The notes under the pieces are model-generated. The model made no database searches, had not been told where the DNA came from, and saw only the letters and a list, made by a program, of their open reading frames with translations. This document shows, piece after piece, positions 7,172 to 16,067 of a stretch of DNA of 18,919 nt. The stretch spans positions 1-18,919 of the forward strand of contig CACZAK010000136.1 of NCBI GenBank assembly GCA_902779075.1, in the 5' to 3' direction. The position numbers and the translations under genes are program-made. How positions within the stretch are numbered: position 1 is the first letter of the stretch; every line of letters begins with the position of its first letter. Source of the stretch: an uncultured bacterium. Lineage in GTDB: Bacteria; Verrucomicrobiota; Kiritimatiellia; RFP12; UBA1067.

Positions 7172-10100
7172 ATGGAAAAACTTATCTGCAACTCCCCTAG
7201 GGGGGGGGCGAAAACTGTTGGTTTTGCTCTGGCTGCTACTGTGGCCTTTTGCGTAGCGACGACGGCGTCGTTCGCGGCGGATCTTACGATCACCGCCGAT
7301 ACGTCGCTCACGGAGGACACCACGGCCGACGCGCTCGTGGTCTCGCCGGGCGTGACGCTCGACCTGAACGGGCACTCGCTCACGGTGAGCGACATCCGTG
7401 CGGGCGCGGGCGGCACGATCGCCGGGCGCTACCAGCTCTACGAGTACGTCCTCGCCACCGGCAGCCAGTACGTCATGACGGACTACACGCCCGCCGCCAC
7501 AGACCGCGTGCAGGCAAAGGTGCGCTACACGAACAACAACGGCACATACCAGTTCCTCTTCTGCACGCGCCTCGGCGGGAAGCAGTCCTTCACCTGCCTG
7601 AGGGACAAAAACAACACCTCGATGCGCCTCGACCACGGCGCGGCTTCCGTTTCGGCGGCCAGCGCGGTCGCCCAGAACACCGACTACATCGTCACGATGA
7701 ACGGCGAAGCCGGGGCCTATTCCATCCTGACGACGGCCGGCACGGGGAAAAGCGGCAGCTGGACGCGCACGGAGAACTACGTCCAGTCTCCCGGCCCGTT
7801 CGTGCTCCTTTCGGGCGGTAGCTACGAAGCGAACGGTTCGTTCACGGAAAACACCAGCTATCGTTGCAAGTGCCGTCTCTACTGGTTCAGGGTGTTCGAT
7901 GCCAACGGTACGATCAAGTGCTACATCGTTCCCGCAAAGGACACGACAACGGATGTCGTGGGCCTCTACGACCTTGTGACCGGCAAGTTCCACGCCCCGA
8001 GCGCCGGCACGCTCACGGCGGAAGGCACGTATCAGGACATGGGCGGATGCGTGGTCAACACGTCCGCCACGGAGGCGACGCTCACCGTAGATGTGGCGCA
8101 AGGCGTTGCCGTGACGAACAGCGCCGTTGAAATCGCCGGCAACGTCAAGCTTGTGAAGTCTGGCGGCGGCACGTTCGTCGCCTCTAAATACCATCAGTCC
8201 TACCTCGGCGGCACGGAGGTGGGCGGCGGAACGCTGCAATGCAGCGAGCATGGAAGCCACCATCCATTCGGGACGGACGACGAAAACCTCGTGTGGAACG
8301 GTGACTTCGAGGCGACAGACCTGACATCGGACTACACATTCGCCAATGATGCCGCATGGACCAACTGCATGCATTGGACGTGCAACCCTAATAATGGCAT
8401 CGTAGGACTTACCAAATCGACTGTCTCCACGTGGGTGCCGAAGGACATGGACATCGGCACGTATGCGATGGTCATGCGCACACATGCAAACGGAGACGCC
8501 GCATACGCCGAGCAGATGCTGTACATTACAAGCCCTGGCACGTACCGTCTGCGCTTTGCGTATATCACCTGCAACGGCGACAAAGACAGACGTGGCGCCA
8601 CATTCTACGCCAGATTGATCAAGGGAAGCGTCACGAACACGATCTGCACGCTTTCAACCTCCGATCTCAGCAAGCGGTTCTATTCCGGCACGGTGAACGT
8701 TTCAGAGCCGGGCGCATGGACGCTCCAGTTCTATCAGCCGGCGGGAACCAAGGTACTTTCGACAAACTTCGACGATGTGGAGTTCAAGCGGGTGAACGTG
8801 GAGCGCAATTTGCTTGTAAACGGATCGTTCGACCAGGGAACGGTGACACAGAACAGCGGGAAATACAGCTATGCCAACCAAGGTGGCTTCAACAACCCAG
8901 GCTGGAATTGCGACGGTGCGAACATGGGGTTGACGACGGCAAACAACACGTGGGTGCAGTCGGGAGTCGATGTGGGCACGTATGCGGCGTACTTGAGGAC
9001 TGTTGCAGGAAGCGGCGACGCATGGCTTGCCCAGACGGTGCAGGTGGCTACGCCCGGCATCTACCGCCTCTCGTTCGCCTACAGCGTATGCTATAACACC
9101 GACCGCCGGGGAGAGCCCGTGGAGGTGCGCATCATCCACAACGGCGTGACGAACCTCGTGGGCAAGGTGACGGCTCCGGCGAACTTCGGCAAGCTGTATT
9201 TCTCCACGTTTGTGAACATGTTCGAGTCCGGCGCATGGACGCTGCAGTTCTGGCAGAAGGGGACGCATCTGACCGGCAGCGCGGTGAGATCAACCAACAT
9301 CGATGACGTGATGCTCGAACTCACGCAGGGAATGACGGTGAAGACCGGCGGCACGCTCGACATGAACGGCACGGCGCTGCACCACGACATGCCGTTCACG
9401 ATGGCGGGCGGCGTTCTCGTGAACAGCGGCTACCGTGTAGCGCACAACGGCAATCCCACGATCGGGCGCATGCTGCTCACGGCGGACTCGTCGTTCGTGC
9501 TTGCCCATGCGTACGGATTCTACGTGAAGGAGAACGGCACGTACAGGGAGACGTTCCTTGACCTCGGCGGACACACGCTCGATGTGCAATTGGTCGGCGA
9601 CCATACATACATTGCAAACTGCACCATGACGAATGGAACGCTGCGCGTTTCCGCCAGTGACAATTCCTCCTATCTGGCGTTCATCGACGGGAACTCGCGC
9701 GCGGTCGATGTCGATCTCGAAATATCGTGCGGGCTGCGGCCATATTCCGACGCGGGCGTTTTCCGGGATCTGACGCTGGCGGCGAACGTCACGGGCGATT
9801 CCGCTGTCTCGCAGACACTGGAGGTGTGGAGGCGGTTCAAGTGCCTGACGGCGAGTTACTGCAACGTGAAGTTGCTTGACGGCGCGACGTTCGACCTTTC
9901 CGAAAACACGTCACCCCTGAGTTTCACGAGCGCGGTCAGCGGCAAGGCGCTGACGCTGGACGACGGCGGCGCGTACGTTGTCCATACGGGCGACCGCGCG
10001 ATCGCCGCCGGCGACAAGCTCCTTGCGTGGTCGGATCGTCCGGCGCTCGACCTGCCGTGGACGTTTACGCTCGTCTGCGACGGCGAGACGCCCGAGGAGC

Positions 10101-11515
10101 GCGGCCTTGCGCTTTCGGTGCGGAACGACGGGCTTTACGTGAAGGACGCGACGACGCCCGCATACGCGCGCCTTTCGACCGAAGGCGAAGAGCCTGAGTG
10201 GAAGTTCTACACGACGAACGGGACGGAAGTCGTCGGCTGGAGCGGCGGGGTGACGGCGGACATGCAGGTGAGGTTCTTTTCAAATGCGGAGTTCGCGGCC
10301 ATCAACGCTCTTGCGACGCCGGTCACGCCGAGCGAGTTCCTGCTGGCTGGCACGTTTGTGCTGGAGGAGGGCGAAGGCGTGGTGGACATGACGGGCGGCC
10401 TTGCGTTCGGCGTGTTGCCTGGCGTGACGATCGACGTGAGGGGACGCCGCCTCAAGCTGCCCAACTCAGTTGTCGGCGGGACAAGGGCGTTCACCGTGAC
10501 CTCGTCCGTCGATGGCGGAGAACTGCTCGTTGACGTGGCGAGCGGCACGGTGGACAACACGGCGATGTCGCTTGCGGGGGCGCTGAAGCTCGTCAAGCAG
10601 GGCGCGGGAACGCTGGCGGCCACGAAGACGGGTCAGACGAACACGGGCGGCGTGGATATCGAGGCGGGCGTCATCATCTGCCGTGCGGTAGGTTCCAACT
10701 ATCCTCTTGGCCCGGCGGGAAGCATCGTCACGGTGTGCAGCAATGCGACGGCCTTCGGCACGCTCAACATGAACGGCAATGGAGGATTCAACGACCAGCA
10801 GTTCGTGCTTGCGGGCGGCACGGTGAAGAATCCGGGCAGCGAGGCGCTCAAGCTTATGCGCCTCACAGCCGATTCGCTGCTGAACCGCGAATCTGTTGAC
10901 GGCTCGATCGGAACAGCGAGCGGGAGTGCGGGCGACATCGACCTTGGCGGACATACGCTCACGATCAAGATTGCGTCGGGCAAGACGCTTGCAATCCGCA
11001 ACGTGGAGATCACGGACGGGAAAATAGACGTGGCGACGGGCGGGTGGCTGCGCATCGGCCCCGATGGCGGCGACGTTGTGGCGACGAACGTTGATTTCAG
11101 GATAAATGCCGCGTTGAACATGGTGAATGTGCTTAGCGCGCGCGACTACGAAGCGGTCTTTTCTGCAAACTACAATGCCGGCACGAACGCCTTGAAGGTC
11201 TGCGGCGCGTTCAAGCCGTCGCGCACGAACGCCTGGCCGGTGACGTCGGCGTTCACGGGCGGATCCAAGACCGTGACGTTTGCCGAGAACGCGAACATCA
11301 CGGTGAAGCTCGAAGGGCGCACGGACCTCAAGACCGTGGCGAAGTCCGAGACGCCATACGTGGCCACATGGACCGAGCAAACCGCGCCTCCGGCATCGGT
11401 CAAGTTCGTCATCGACCCCGCCACGCGCCGTAAGGGCTATAAGGTCCGCAGGGATGACACGGTTCACGCCCTCCGCCTGATCAAATCCGGAGGACTTGTG
11501 ATCATCGTCAAGTAG
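7172..11515 (+). CDS. Giant exported surface protein: LamG-like module, two NG-F carbohydrate-binding-like modules, autotransporter-type repeats, GLVIIVK tail
   Basis: The protein has 1447 residues. The ATG is preceded by GAGG (7161-7164) at good spacing. A hydrophobic signal peptide (about residues 14-36, ending ASFAA) follows a stretch encoded by nine consecutive G at 7200-7208. The order is: a β-strand segment with TLDLNGHSLTV (about 37-80); a LamG-like module (about 87-285) ending GLYDLVTGKFHAPSAGTL; an autotransporter-type repeat (about 305-365, LVKSGGGTFVA); two tandem galactose-binding-like modules (about 371-545 and 546-718) starting NLVWNGDFE and NLLVNGSFD; then a long β-helix-like stretch with a second LVKQGAGTLAATKTG repeat (about 1140-1182). 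It ends HALRLIKSGGLVIIVK. No C-terminal β-barrel or PEP-CTERM segment is visible, so the tail may be the sorting signal. A role in adhesion or polysaccharide binding is inferred. The nine-G run could make it phase-variable. Confidence 0.88.
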   Translation: MEKLICNSPRGGAKTVGFALAATVAFCVATTASFAADLTITADTSLTEDTTADALVVSPGVTLDLNGHSLTVSDIRAGAGGTIAGRYQLYEYVLATGSQYVMTDYTPAATDRVQAKVRYTNNNGTYQFLFCTRLGGKQSFTCLRDKNNTSMRLDHGAASVSAASAVAQNTDYIVTMNGEAGAYSILTTAGTGKSGSWTRTENYVQSPGPFVLLSGGSYEANGSFTENTSYRCKCRLYWFRVFDANGTIKCYIVPAKDTTTDVVGLYDLVTGKFHAPSAGTLTAEGTYQDMGGCVVNTSATEATLTVDVAQGVAVTNSAVEIAGNVKLVKSGGGTFVASKYHQSYLGGTEVGGGTLQCSEHGSHHPFGTDDENLVWNGDFEATDLTSDYTFANDAAWTNCMHWTCNPNNGIVGLTKSTVSTWVPKDMDIGTYAMVMRTHANGDAAYAEQMLYITSPGTYRLRFAYITCNGDKDRRGATFYARLIKGSVTNTICTLSTSDLSKRFYSGTVNVSEPGAWTLQFYQPAGTKVLSTNFDDVEFKRVNVERNLLVNGSFDQGTVTQNSGKYSYANQGGFNNPGWNCDGANMGLTTANNTWVQSGVDVGTYAAYLRTVAGSGDAWLAQTVQVATPGIYRLSFAYSVCYNTDRRGEPVEVRIIHNGVTNLVGKVTAPANFGKLYFSTFVNMFESGAWTLQFWQKGTHLTGSAVRSTNIDDVMLELTQGMTVKTGGTLDMNGTALHHDMPFTMAGGVLVNSGYRVAHNGNPTIGRMLLTADSSFVLAHAYGFYVKENGTYRETFLDLGGHTLDVQLVGDHTYIANCTMTNGTLRVSASDNSSYLAFIDGNSRAVDVDLEISCGLRPYSDAGVFRDLTLAANVTGDSAVSQTLEVWRRFKCLTASYCNVKLLDGATFDLSENTSPLSFTSAVSGKALTLDDGGAYVVHTGDRAIAAGDKLLAWSDRPALDLPWTFTLVCDGETPEERGLALSVRNDGLYVKDATTPAYARLSTEGEEPEWKFYTTNGTEVVGWSGGVTADMQVRFFSNAEFAAINALATPVTPSEFLLAGTFVLEEGEGVVDMTGGLAFGVLPGVTIDVRGRRLKLPNSVVGGTRAFTVTSSVDGGELLVDVASGTVDNTAMSLAGALKLVKQGAGTLAATKTGQTNTGGVDIEAGVIICRAVGSNYPLGPAGSIVTVCSNATAFGTLNMNGNGGFNDQQFVLAGGTVKNPGSEALKLMRLTADSLLNRESVDGSIGTASGSAGDIDLGGHTLTIKIASGKTLAIRNVEITDGKIDVATGGWLRIGPDGGDVVATNVDFRINAALNMVNVLSARDYEAVFSANYNAGTNALKVCGAFKPSRTNAWPVTSAFTGGSKTVTFAENANITVKLEGRTDLKTVAKSETPYVATWTEQTAPPASVKFVIDPATRRKGYKVRRDDTVHALRLIKSGGLVIIVK
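7194..7208 (+). repeat. CCCCTA followed by a nine-G run inside the signal-peptide region
   Basis: The start of the surface-protein gene contains CCCC (7194-7197), TA, and nine G (7200-7208). The first ten bases are self-complementary. Loss of one G would bring a TAG at 7254-7256 into frame after about 27 codons. Gain of one G would move translation into a frame open to 7821, without the mature protein. Confidence 0.8.
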
Positions 11516-11637
11516 CGCACGGCCGCAGTTGAAATGCATGGCTGTATAACCTTGGCCACAAAGATCAGGAGAAATAGGAGAAAGTGTCAGAATTTGAAAA
11601 GCCGTATGCACGGACAAGCCCTGAAAGAAATACTAAA

Positions 11638-13191
11638 ATGAACATGAACAAACTGATAGCAGTTGCGGCAAGTGCGATGCTTTCGATGGTGGTAGTCGCC
11701 GGGAATACGGCGAATCCAGACGCGATTGATCTTATGCCGATTCCGAAGACGGCCACACTCATCCCCGCGCCGCAGGAGATGCGCGCGACGGGCGGCGAGT
11801 ACTGGGCGACGAAGCCGCCGAAGATGGAGAAGGTCGCGTCGATTCCGCCGGAGGGATACGAACTTTCCATCAGGTCGGACGGCATGACCATCCGCCATTC
11901 GGACGACGCGGGCGCGTACTACGCGAAGATGACGCTCTTTCACATGGGCCGTTCCGACGCCCAGAAGAAGTGCAAGGTGTACCCGTGCGTGGAGATCAAG
12001 GACGCGCCGAAGTTCAAGTGGCGCGGCGTCCACTTCGACGACGCGCGCCACTTCTTCGGCAAGGAGGTCGTCAAGCGCACGCTTGAGCAGATGTCGTGGT
12101 TCAAGCTCAACGTGTTCCATTGGCACCTCACGGACAACCAGTCGTGGACGCTCGAGATCCCCGAGTACCCCGAGCTCGTGAAGTACGGTGACGAATATAT
12201 CACGCGCAAGGGGCAGAAGCCGCGCGCGTTTGGCGAGAAGGTGGGGCCGTTCTACTACACCGCGAACGATGTTCGGGAAATCCTGGCGTACGCGAAGGAG
12301 CGCCACATCACGGTCGTTCCGGAGATCGAGTTTCCGGGGCACTTCCTCTGCGCGGCGTGTGCGTACCCGGAGTTCTACTGCTTTCCCGACGAGACGCGCA
12401 AGAATGGTCGCCAGCCGCTTTCGCGAGGCATGCAGAACGAGGTGTTGTGCGTGGGCAATCCAGACGCCATCCGCTTCGTGGAGAAGGTGCTGGACTACGT
12501 GTGCGAGCTGTTCCCGAGCGAAGTGATCCACATCGGCGGCGACGAGTGCCCGAGAAAGATGTGGGCGAAGTGTCCGAAGTGCCAGGCGTTCATCAAGGAG
12601 AAGGGACTGAGGGGCGTGGAGGACATCCAGCCGTGGCTCACGCGGCACTTCGTCGAGTACCTTGCGAAGAAGGGCCGCCGCACGATCGGCTGGGACGAGA
12701 TATTCGTGGATTCCAAGGACCGGAAAGCCAATGGCGACGCATTCACGTCCATGCTCCCGAAGACCACGATGGGAATGTGCTGGCGTATGCGGGGCGCGGG
12801 CGCGCTCGCCGCGAACAAGGGATACGAGATCGTGCGCTGCCCCACGTCGCACTGCTATTTCGACTATGGGCAGGGCCTGCCGGAGGACCCCTACATCTAC
12901 ATCGGTGGGAGGCTGCCGATTGCGAAGGTCTATCAGTTTGATCCGTTAGTTGGCGTTGAGCCCGAGGCGCGGAAGAACGTCGTGGGCGGGCAGTGCTGCA
13001 ACTGGACGTCGCACACGTGGAACCGCTACGACATGGAGTGGAAGCTCTGGCCGCGCGGCATGGCACTTGCAGAGGTGCTGTGGACCTATCCCGACCCGGC
13101 GAAGCGCGACTTCAAGGAGTTCTCGAAGCGCGCCGCCGAATACCGTCGGCGCCTGATCAGCGCGCACGTCAACTGCGCTCCGCTGAAGTAG
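11638..13191 (+). CDS. Exported GH20-family β-N-acetylhexosaminidase-like enzyme
   Basis: The protein has 517 residues with a signal peptide (MNMNKLIAVAASAMLSMVVVAG). It carries an N-terminal GH20b-like α/β domain (about 30-120), then the GH20 barrel with KWRGVHFDDARHF, FHWHLTDNQSW (about 160-170), VVPEIEFPGH (about 226-235), HIGGDE (Asp302 and Glu303, the substrate-assisted catalytic pair) and GWDEIF (about 351-356). The enzymes remove terminal GlcNAc or GalNAc. Near the C-terminus the usual WTE motif reads NWTSHTW (about 455-461), so a substrate-contacting Glu seems absent and specificity may differ. The ATG at 11638 is chosen for the signal peptide. A GTG at 11584 is in frame and lies near AGGAG sequences at 11567-11571 and 11576-11580, so an 18-residue longer start is possible. 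The GH113-like gene follows 62 bases later, probably in one operon. Confidence 0.9.
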   Translation: MNMNKLIAVAASAMLSMVVVAGNTANPDAIDLMPIPKTATLIPAPQEMRATGGEYWATKPPKMEKVASIPPEGYELSIRSDGMTIRHSDDAGAYYAKMTLFHMGRSDAQKKCKVYPCVEIKDAPKFKWRGVHFDDARHFFGKEVVKRTLEQMSWFKLNVFHWHLTDNQSWTLEIPEYPELVKYGDEYITRKGQKPRAFGEKVGPFYYTANDVREILAYAKERHITVVPEIEFPGHFLCAACAYPEFYCFPDETRKNGRQPLSRGMQNEVLCVGNPDAIRFVEKVLDYVCELFPSEVIHIGGDECPRKMWAKCPKCQAFIKEKGLRGVEDIQPWLTRHFVEYLAKKGRRTIGWDEIFVDSKDRKANGDAFTSMLPKTTMGMCWRMRGAGALAANKGYEIVRCPTSHCYFDYGQGLPEDPYIYIGGRLPIAKVYQFDPLVGVEPEARKNVVGGQCCNWTSHTWNRYDMEWKLWPRGMALAEVLWTYPDPAKRDFKEFSKRAAEYRRRLISAHVNCAPLK

Positions 13192-13253
13192 AAGACCCCA
13201 AAACCAAATCTTCAGCCCGCCCGCAAGGGCAAACTCCGAAAGGAAAAACAAAG

Positions 13254-14369
13254 ATGAACATGAAAAAACTGATAGCAGTCGCGGCGGTCGCCGCAAGCGC
13301 GATGGCGGCGGCTGGAATGCCGTCGGCATGCCACGCGGGGATCCCGGACGGGATGCAGTGGGGCGTGACGTTCGGCTTCTACGCCACGAACGGCTACTTC
13401 GGCTCCGTCGAGGCGAAGGCGGAGATCGACGCCATCGCCCGTGCGGGCGCAACATGGGTGACGGTGGTCCCGACCGTGTGGCAGGACGCCTGTTCCTCGT
13501 CCTTCCAGTACAAAGACTTTGCCCTCACCCCGAACGACATCGAACTCATGGACGCCATTGACCTCATCCACGCCAAAGGCATGAAGGTGCAGCTGCGCCC
13601 CATGCTCGAGTGCAAGGACGGCATGGGGCGGCTCAACGTGTGGATGACTCCGGACCGCGTACGCATGCCGGGCCGCGCCACGCGGGAACGCGCGAAGTGG
13701 TTCGCCTCCATGGCCGCGCGCAGCGCCTACTATGCGCGCATCGCCGAGCGCACGAAATGCGAGGTGTTCTGCCTAGACAGCGAACTTGACCGCATGGTGG
13801 AGGAGAGCGGCAAGTGGAAACAGGTGATTGCCGCCGTGCGCCGCGTGTATTCTGGACCCGTCACGAGTTGCCACACGCTCCATACGGGCGTCGTGGACTT
13901 CAAGAAGTGTCTCGCGGATCCGAACCACTGGTTCCATTCGCTCGACTATCTGACAATCAGTTATTATTGTCCTGCACGGACGGATGCGGACAGGGGAAAG
14001 GCACTTTCGGTGGACGACATGGTAAAGCGGCTCGAGGGGGCGCACGCGCGGGTGTCCGCGATCGCGCAGGCGACGGGCAAGCCGATCGTGTTCGGCGAGT
14101 GCGGCTGTTCGTCGACCAAGGGCGCCGCCGCGGCGCCGTCCGGCCTTGGTTTCAATGCGAAACCGGACGAGGAGGAGCAGGCCAGATACATGGAGGCGTT
14201 CTTTCGCGTGTTTGCGCACGAGCCGTGGTGCCGGGGATTCCACTGGTGGACGTGGGACCAGCTCTGGCCGAGGCGCAAGGGTCGCACGCGCGAACAGATA
14301 CGTGCGCGGGATTTTACGATTCGCGGCAAGAAGGCCGAGGAGGTTTTCCGTCGCTGGGCGCGGGAATAA
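13254..14369 (+). CDS. Exported GH113-like (GH-A clan) glycoside hydrolase, copy 2
   Basis: The protein has 371 residues and is a paralogue of the 584-1714 enzyme, with the same landmarks at the same positions: DSELD with Glu177 (likely acid/base) and FGECGC with Glu282 (likely nucleophile). Its signal peptide (MNMKKLIAVAAVAASAMAAAGMPSA) is unlike that of the paralogue but matches the GH20 gene's leader; 30 of the first 32 bases of the two reading frames agree. The GAAAGGA-type ribosome-binding site (around 13238-13244) precedes the ATG, with a second in-frame ATG two codons on. The 62-base gap to the GH20 stop contains a small GCCC/GGGC stem with a GCAA loop. Probably co-transcribed with GH20, suggesting the two enzymes act on one glycan. 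Substrate is unknown. Confidence 0.86.
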   Translation: MNMKKLIAVAAVAASAMAAAGMPSACHAGIPDGMQWGVTFGFYATNGYFGSVEAKAEIDAIARAGATWVTVVPTVWQDACSSSFQYKDFALTPNDIELMDAIDLIHAKGMKVQLRPMLECKDGMGRLNVWMTPDRVRMPGRATRERAKWFASMAARSAYYARIAERTKCEVFCLDSELDRMVEESGKWKQVIAAVRRVYSGPVTSCHTLHTGVVDFKKCLADPNHWFHSLDYLTISYYCPARTDADRGKALSVDDMVKRLEGAHARVSAIAQATGKPIVFGECGCSSTKGAAAAPSGLGFNAKPDEEEQARYMEAFFRVFAHEPWCRGFHWWTWDQLWPRRKGRTREQIRARDFTIRGKKAEEVFRRWARE

Positions 14370-14406
14370 CCGTGGGCGAAGGCCGCGTTCGCGTGGCGGC
14401 GGTGCT

Positions 14407-14435
14407 CTGCAACTGGATGCGCAGTTTGCTATAAT
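14407..14435 (+). promoter_or_regulatory. Extended -10 promoter of the GH50-like gene
   Basis: TGCTATAAT at 14427-14435 is a perfect extended -10. A weak -35, CTGCAA at 14407-14412, lies 17 bases upstream of the -10 hexamer. The predicted start is near 14442, leaving a leader of about 90 bases. This leader can form a stem between CGCCCTG and CAGGGGCG with one bulged base. Confidence 0.68.
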
Positions 14436-14530
14436 AGCGACCGCCCTGCGGAGAGGCAGACAGGGGCGTGGTTTAGCCGTACGTCTCCTTGTTTAGTCCG
14501 GTCTCAGGGTTTTCGCGAAAGGAATAGTGG

Positions 14531-16003
14531 ATGAGACATAACAAAAGGTTGATCGTGTGTGCAGCGGCGATGGCCGCTGCGGTGGCGCATGGCGCCGAAT
14601 GTGTCGCCGCACCGGCGCCCCACAGGGTGGAGAGCCGCAGGGACGCGTCGAAGCCCTGGAATTCCTACAAGGCGTATACGGTTGACCGCATCCCCGGCTT
14701 CACGCCGTCGCCCGACCCCGCCTTGGACGAATACGGCGGCTGGCTCGGCACGAACGTGGGCAATCCGGACGGCTTCTTCCGCGTGCGGAAGATCAACGGG
14801 CGCTGGTGGATGGTGGATCCCGCCGGCAACCTCTTCCTTGCGAAGACCATGGCTGGATTCAAGCCCGGCGCCGGCGGCTCGGAGCGCCAGAAGGCGGCGC
14901 TCAAGGCCAAGTTCGGCGACGTGGACGGCTGGGTGTCGTCCGAGATCGCGTTCCTCAAATCATGTGGGTTCAACGCCCTCGGAGTCTGGACGGAAGAGAA
15001 GGCGCACGGGAAGCCGGGGCAGGCCGGGCGCATCCCGTACACCGTGTTCGTGGGCCCCATGGCGACGCACAACCGCAGTATGAAGAAGGCCGGGCTTGAG
15101 GCCGCGTTCTTCAAGGGCGTGAGGGAGGGCGGCAGTTCGTTCGGCTTCCCGTTCGTGTTCGACCCGGAGTTCGAGAAGACCGCCGAGCGCGTCATCGCGC
15201 CCGTGGCGAAGTACACGGGCGACCCGTACCTCATCGGTTACTTCATCGACAACGAGGTGCAGTTCAAGCCCAAGATGCTCGATCAGTGCCTCACCGCCTG
15301 GCCGAAGGGCCACGCCAACCGAACGGCCGCGCAGGCGTGGCTGGACGCGCGCAAGGGGCGCGCCGGCTGCACGATGCGCGACGTGACGAAGGAGGACCGC
15401 CTCGACTTCGTCGCCTACTGCGTGGACATCTACCTCGGCACGGTCACGCGCATCCTGCGCAAGTACGACAGGAATCACATGTTCCTGGGCAGCCGCTTCC
15501 ACTTCTGGGATTCCGAAATGAAGAACCCCGCATGTTTCAGGGTGGCGGGCAGATACATGGACGTGGTCTCCATCAACCACTATGGCCGCTGGCAGCCCGC
15601 CATGCAGGACATGAAGAACTGGGAGGCGTGGTCCGGCAAGCCGTTCATGGTGACGGAGTTCTACGTGAAGGGCGAGGATTCGGGACTCGCCAACAGGACG
15701 GGCGCCGGCTGGCTCGTGCATACGCAGGACGAGCGCGGGATCTTCTACCAGAACTTCGTGAACGAGCTGATCAAGGGCGGCGCGTGCGTGGGCTGGCACT
15801 GGTTCAAGTACGGCGACAACGACCCGACCGACCCGCTCAACGATCCCTCGAACCGCGACTCCAACAAGGGCTTGGTGACATGGGATTACAGGCACTACGA
15901 GCCGCTTGCCGACCGCATGAGGGAAATCAACAACTGCACCTACAACCTGTCGCGTTTCCATGAAAAGTTTTCGCGAATTTCCAGCGGAGGCAGGGATTTG
16001 TGA
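14531..16003 (+). CDS. Exported GH50/β-agarase-like GH-A clan glycoside hydrolase
   Basis: The protein has 490 residues. AAAGGA at 14518-14523 is well placed before the ATG, and residues 1 to about 27 form a signal peptide. The enzyme starts with a FFRVRKINGRWWMVDPAGN-type entry strand (about 82-100), as in agarase-like GH-A enzymes. Next come GFNALGVWTEE (about 146-156), GYFIDNEV (Glu242, likely acid/base), DVVSINHYGRW (about 344-354), and PFMVTEFYVKGEDSG (Glu376, likely nucleophile), then GWLVHTQDERGIFYQNF and a GWHWFKY strand. This layout is closest to GH50 exo-β-agarases, but agarose may not be the substrate; relatives in gut bacteria are mostly uncharacterised. The gene has its own promoter, and its stop codon overlaps the promoter of the next gene. 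Confidence 0.8.
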   Translation: MRHNKRLIVCAAAMAAAVAHGAECVAAPAPHRVESRRDASKPWNSYKAYTVDRIPGFTPSPDPALDEYGGWLGTNVGNPDGFFRVRKINGRWWMVDPAGNLFLAKTMAGFKPGAGGSERQKAALKAKFGDVDGWVSSEIAFLKSCGFNALGVWTEEKAHGKPGQAGRIPYTVFVGPMATHNRSMKKAGLEAAFFKGVREGGSSFGFPFVFDPEFEKTAERVIAPVAKYTGDPYLIGYFIDNEVQFKPKMLDQCLTAWPKGHANRTAAQAWLDARKGRAGCTMRDVTKEDRLDFVAYCVDIYLGTVTRILRKYDRNHMFLGSRFHFWDSEMKNPACFRVAGRYMDVVSINHYGRWQPAMQDMKNWEAWSGKPFMVTEFYVKGEDSGLANRTGAGWLVHTQDERGIFYQNFVNELIKGGACVGWHWFKYGDNDPTDPLNDPSNRDSNKGLVTWDYRHYEPLADRMREINNCTYNLSRFHEKFSRISSGGRDL

Positions 16004-16009
16004 TATAAT
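16001..16009 (+). promoter_or_regulatory. Extended -10 promoter of the Rpn-type gene, overlapping the upstream stop codon
   Basis: TGATATAAT is a perfect extended -10, and its TGA is also the stop codon of the GH50-like gene. No convincing -35 is visible 17 bases upstream, as expected when an extended -10 compensates. The predicted start is near 16016, so the in-frame ATGs at 15960 and 16011 would not be in this transcript. Confidence 0.6.
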
Positions 16010-16067
16010 TATGTCACGTTTGCTTTGGGGCGTAGTCCTCTTGAGCGAAAAATTGGACAGAAGCGAC

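Noticed and set aside
7154..8485. Long open frame antisense to the surface-protein gene (about 440 codons)
   Set aside because: Arg/His/Val-rich composition, no ribosome-binding site or recognisable motif. It mirrors the third-position GC bias of a plainly coding sense strand.
15960..16067. Start of the Rpn gene at 15960 or 16011
   Set aside because: 15960 lies deep within the GH50-like gene, and both precede the predicted transcript start near 16016. The extra residues do not resemble the family's N-terminus.
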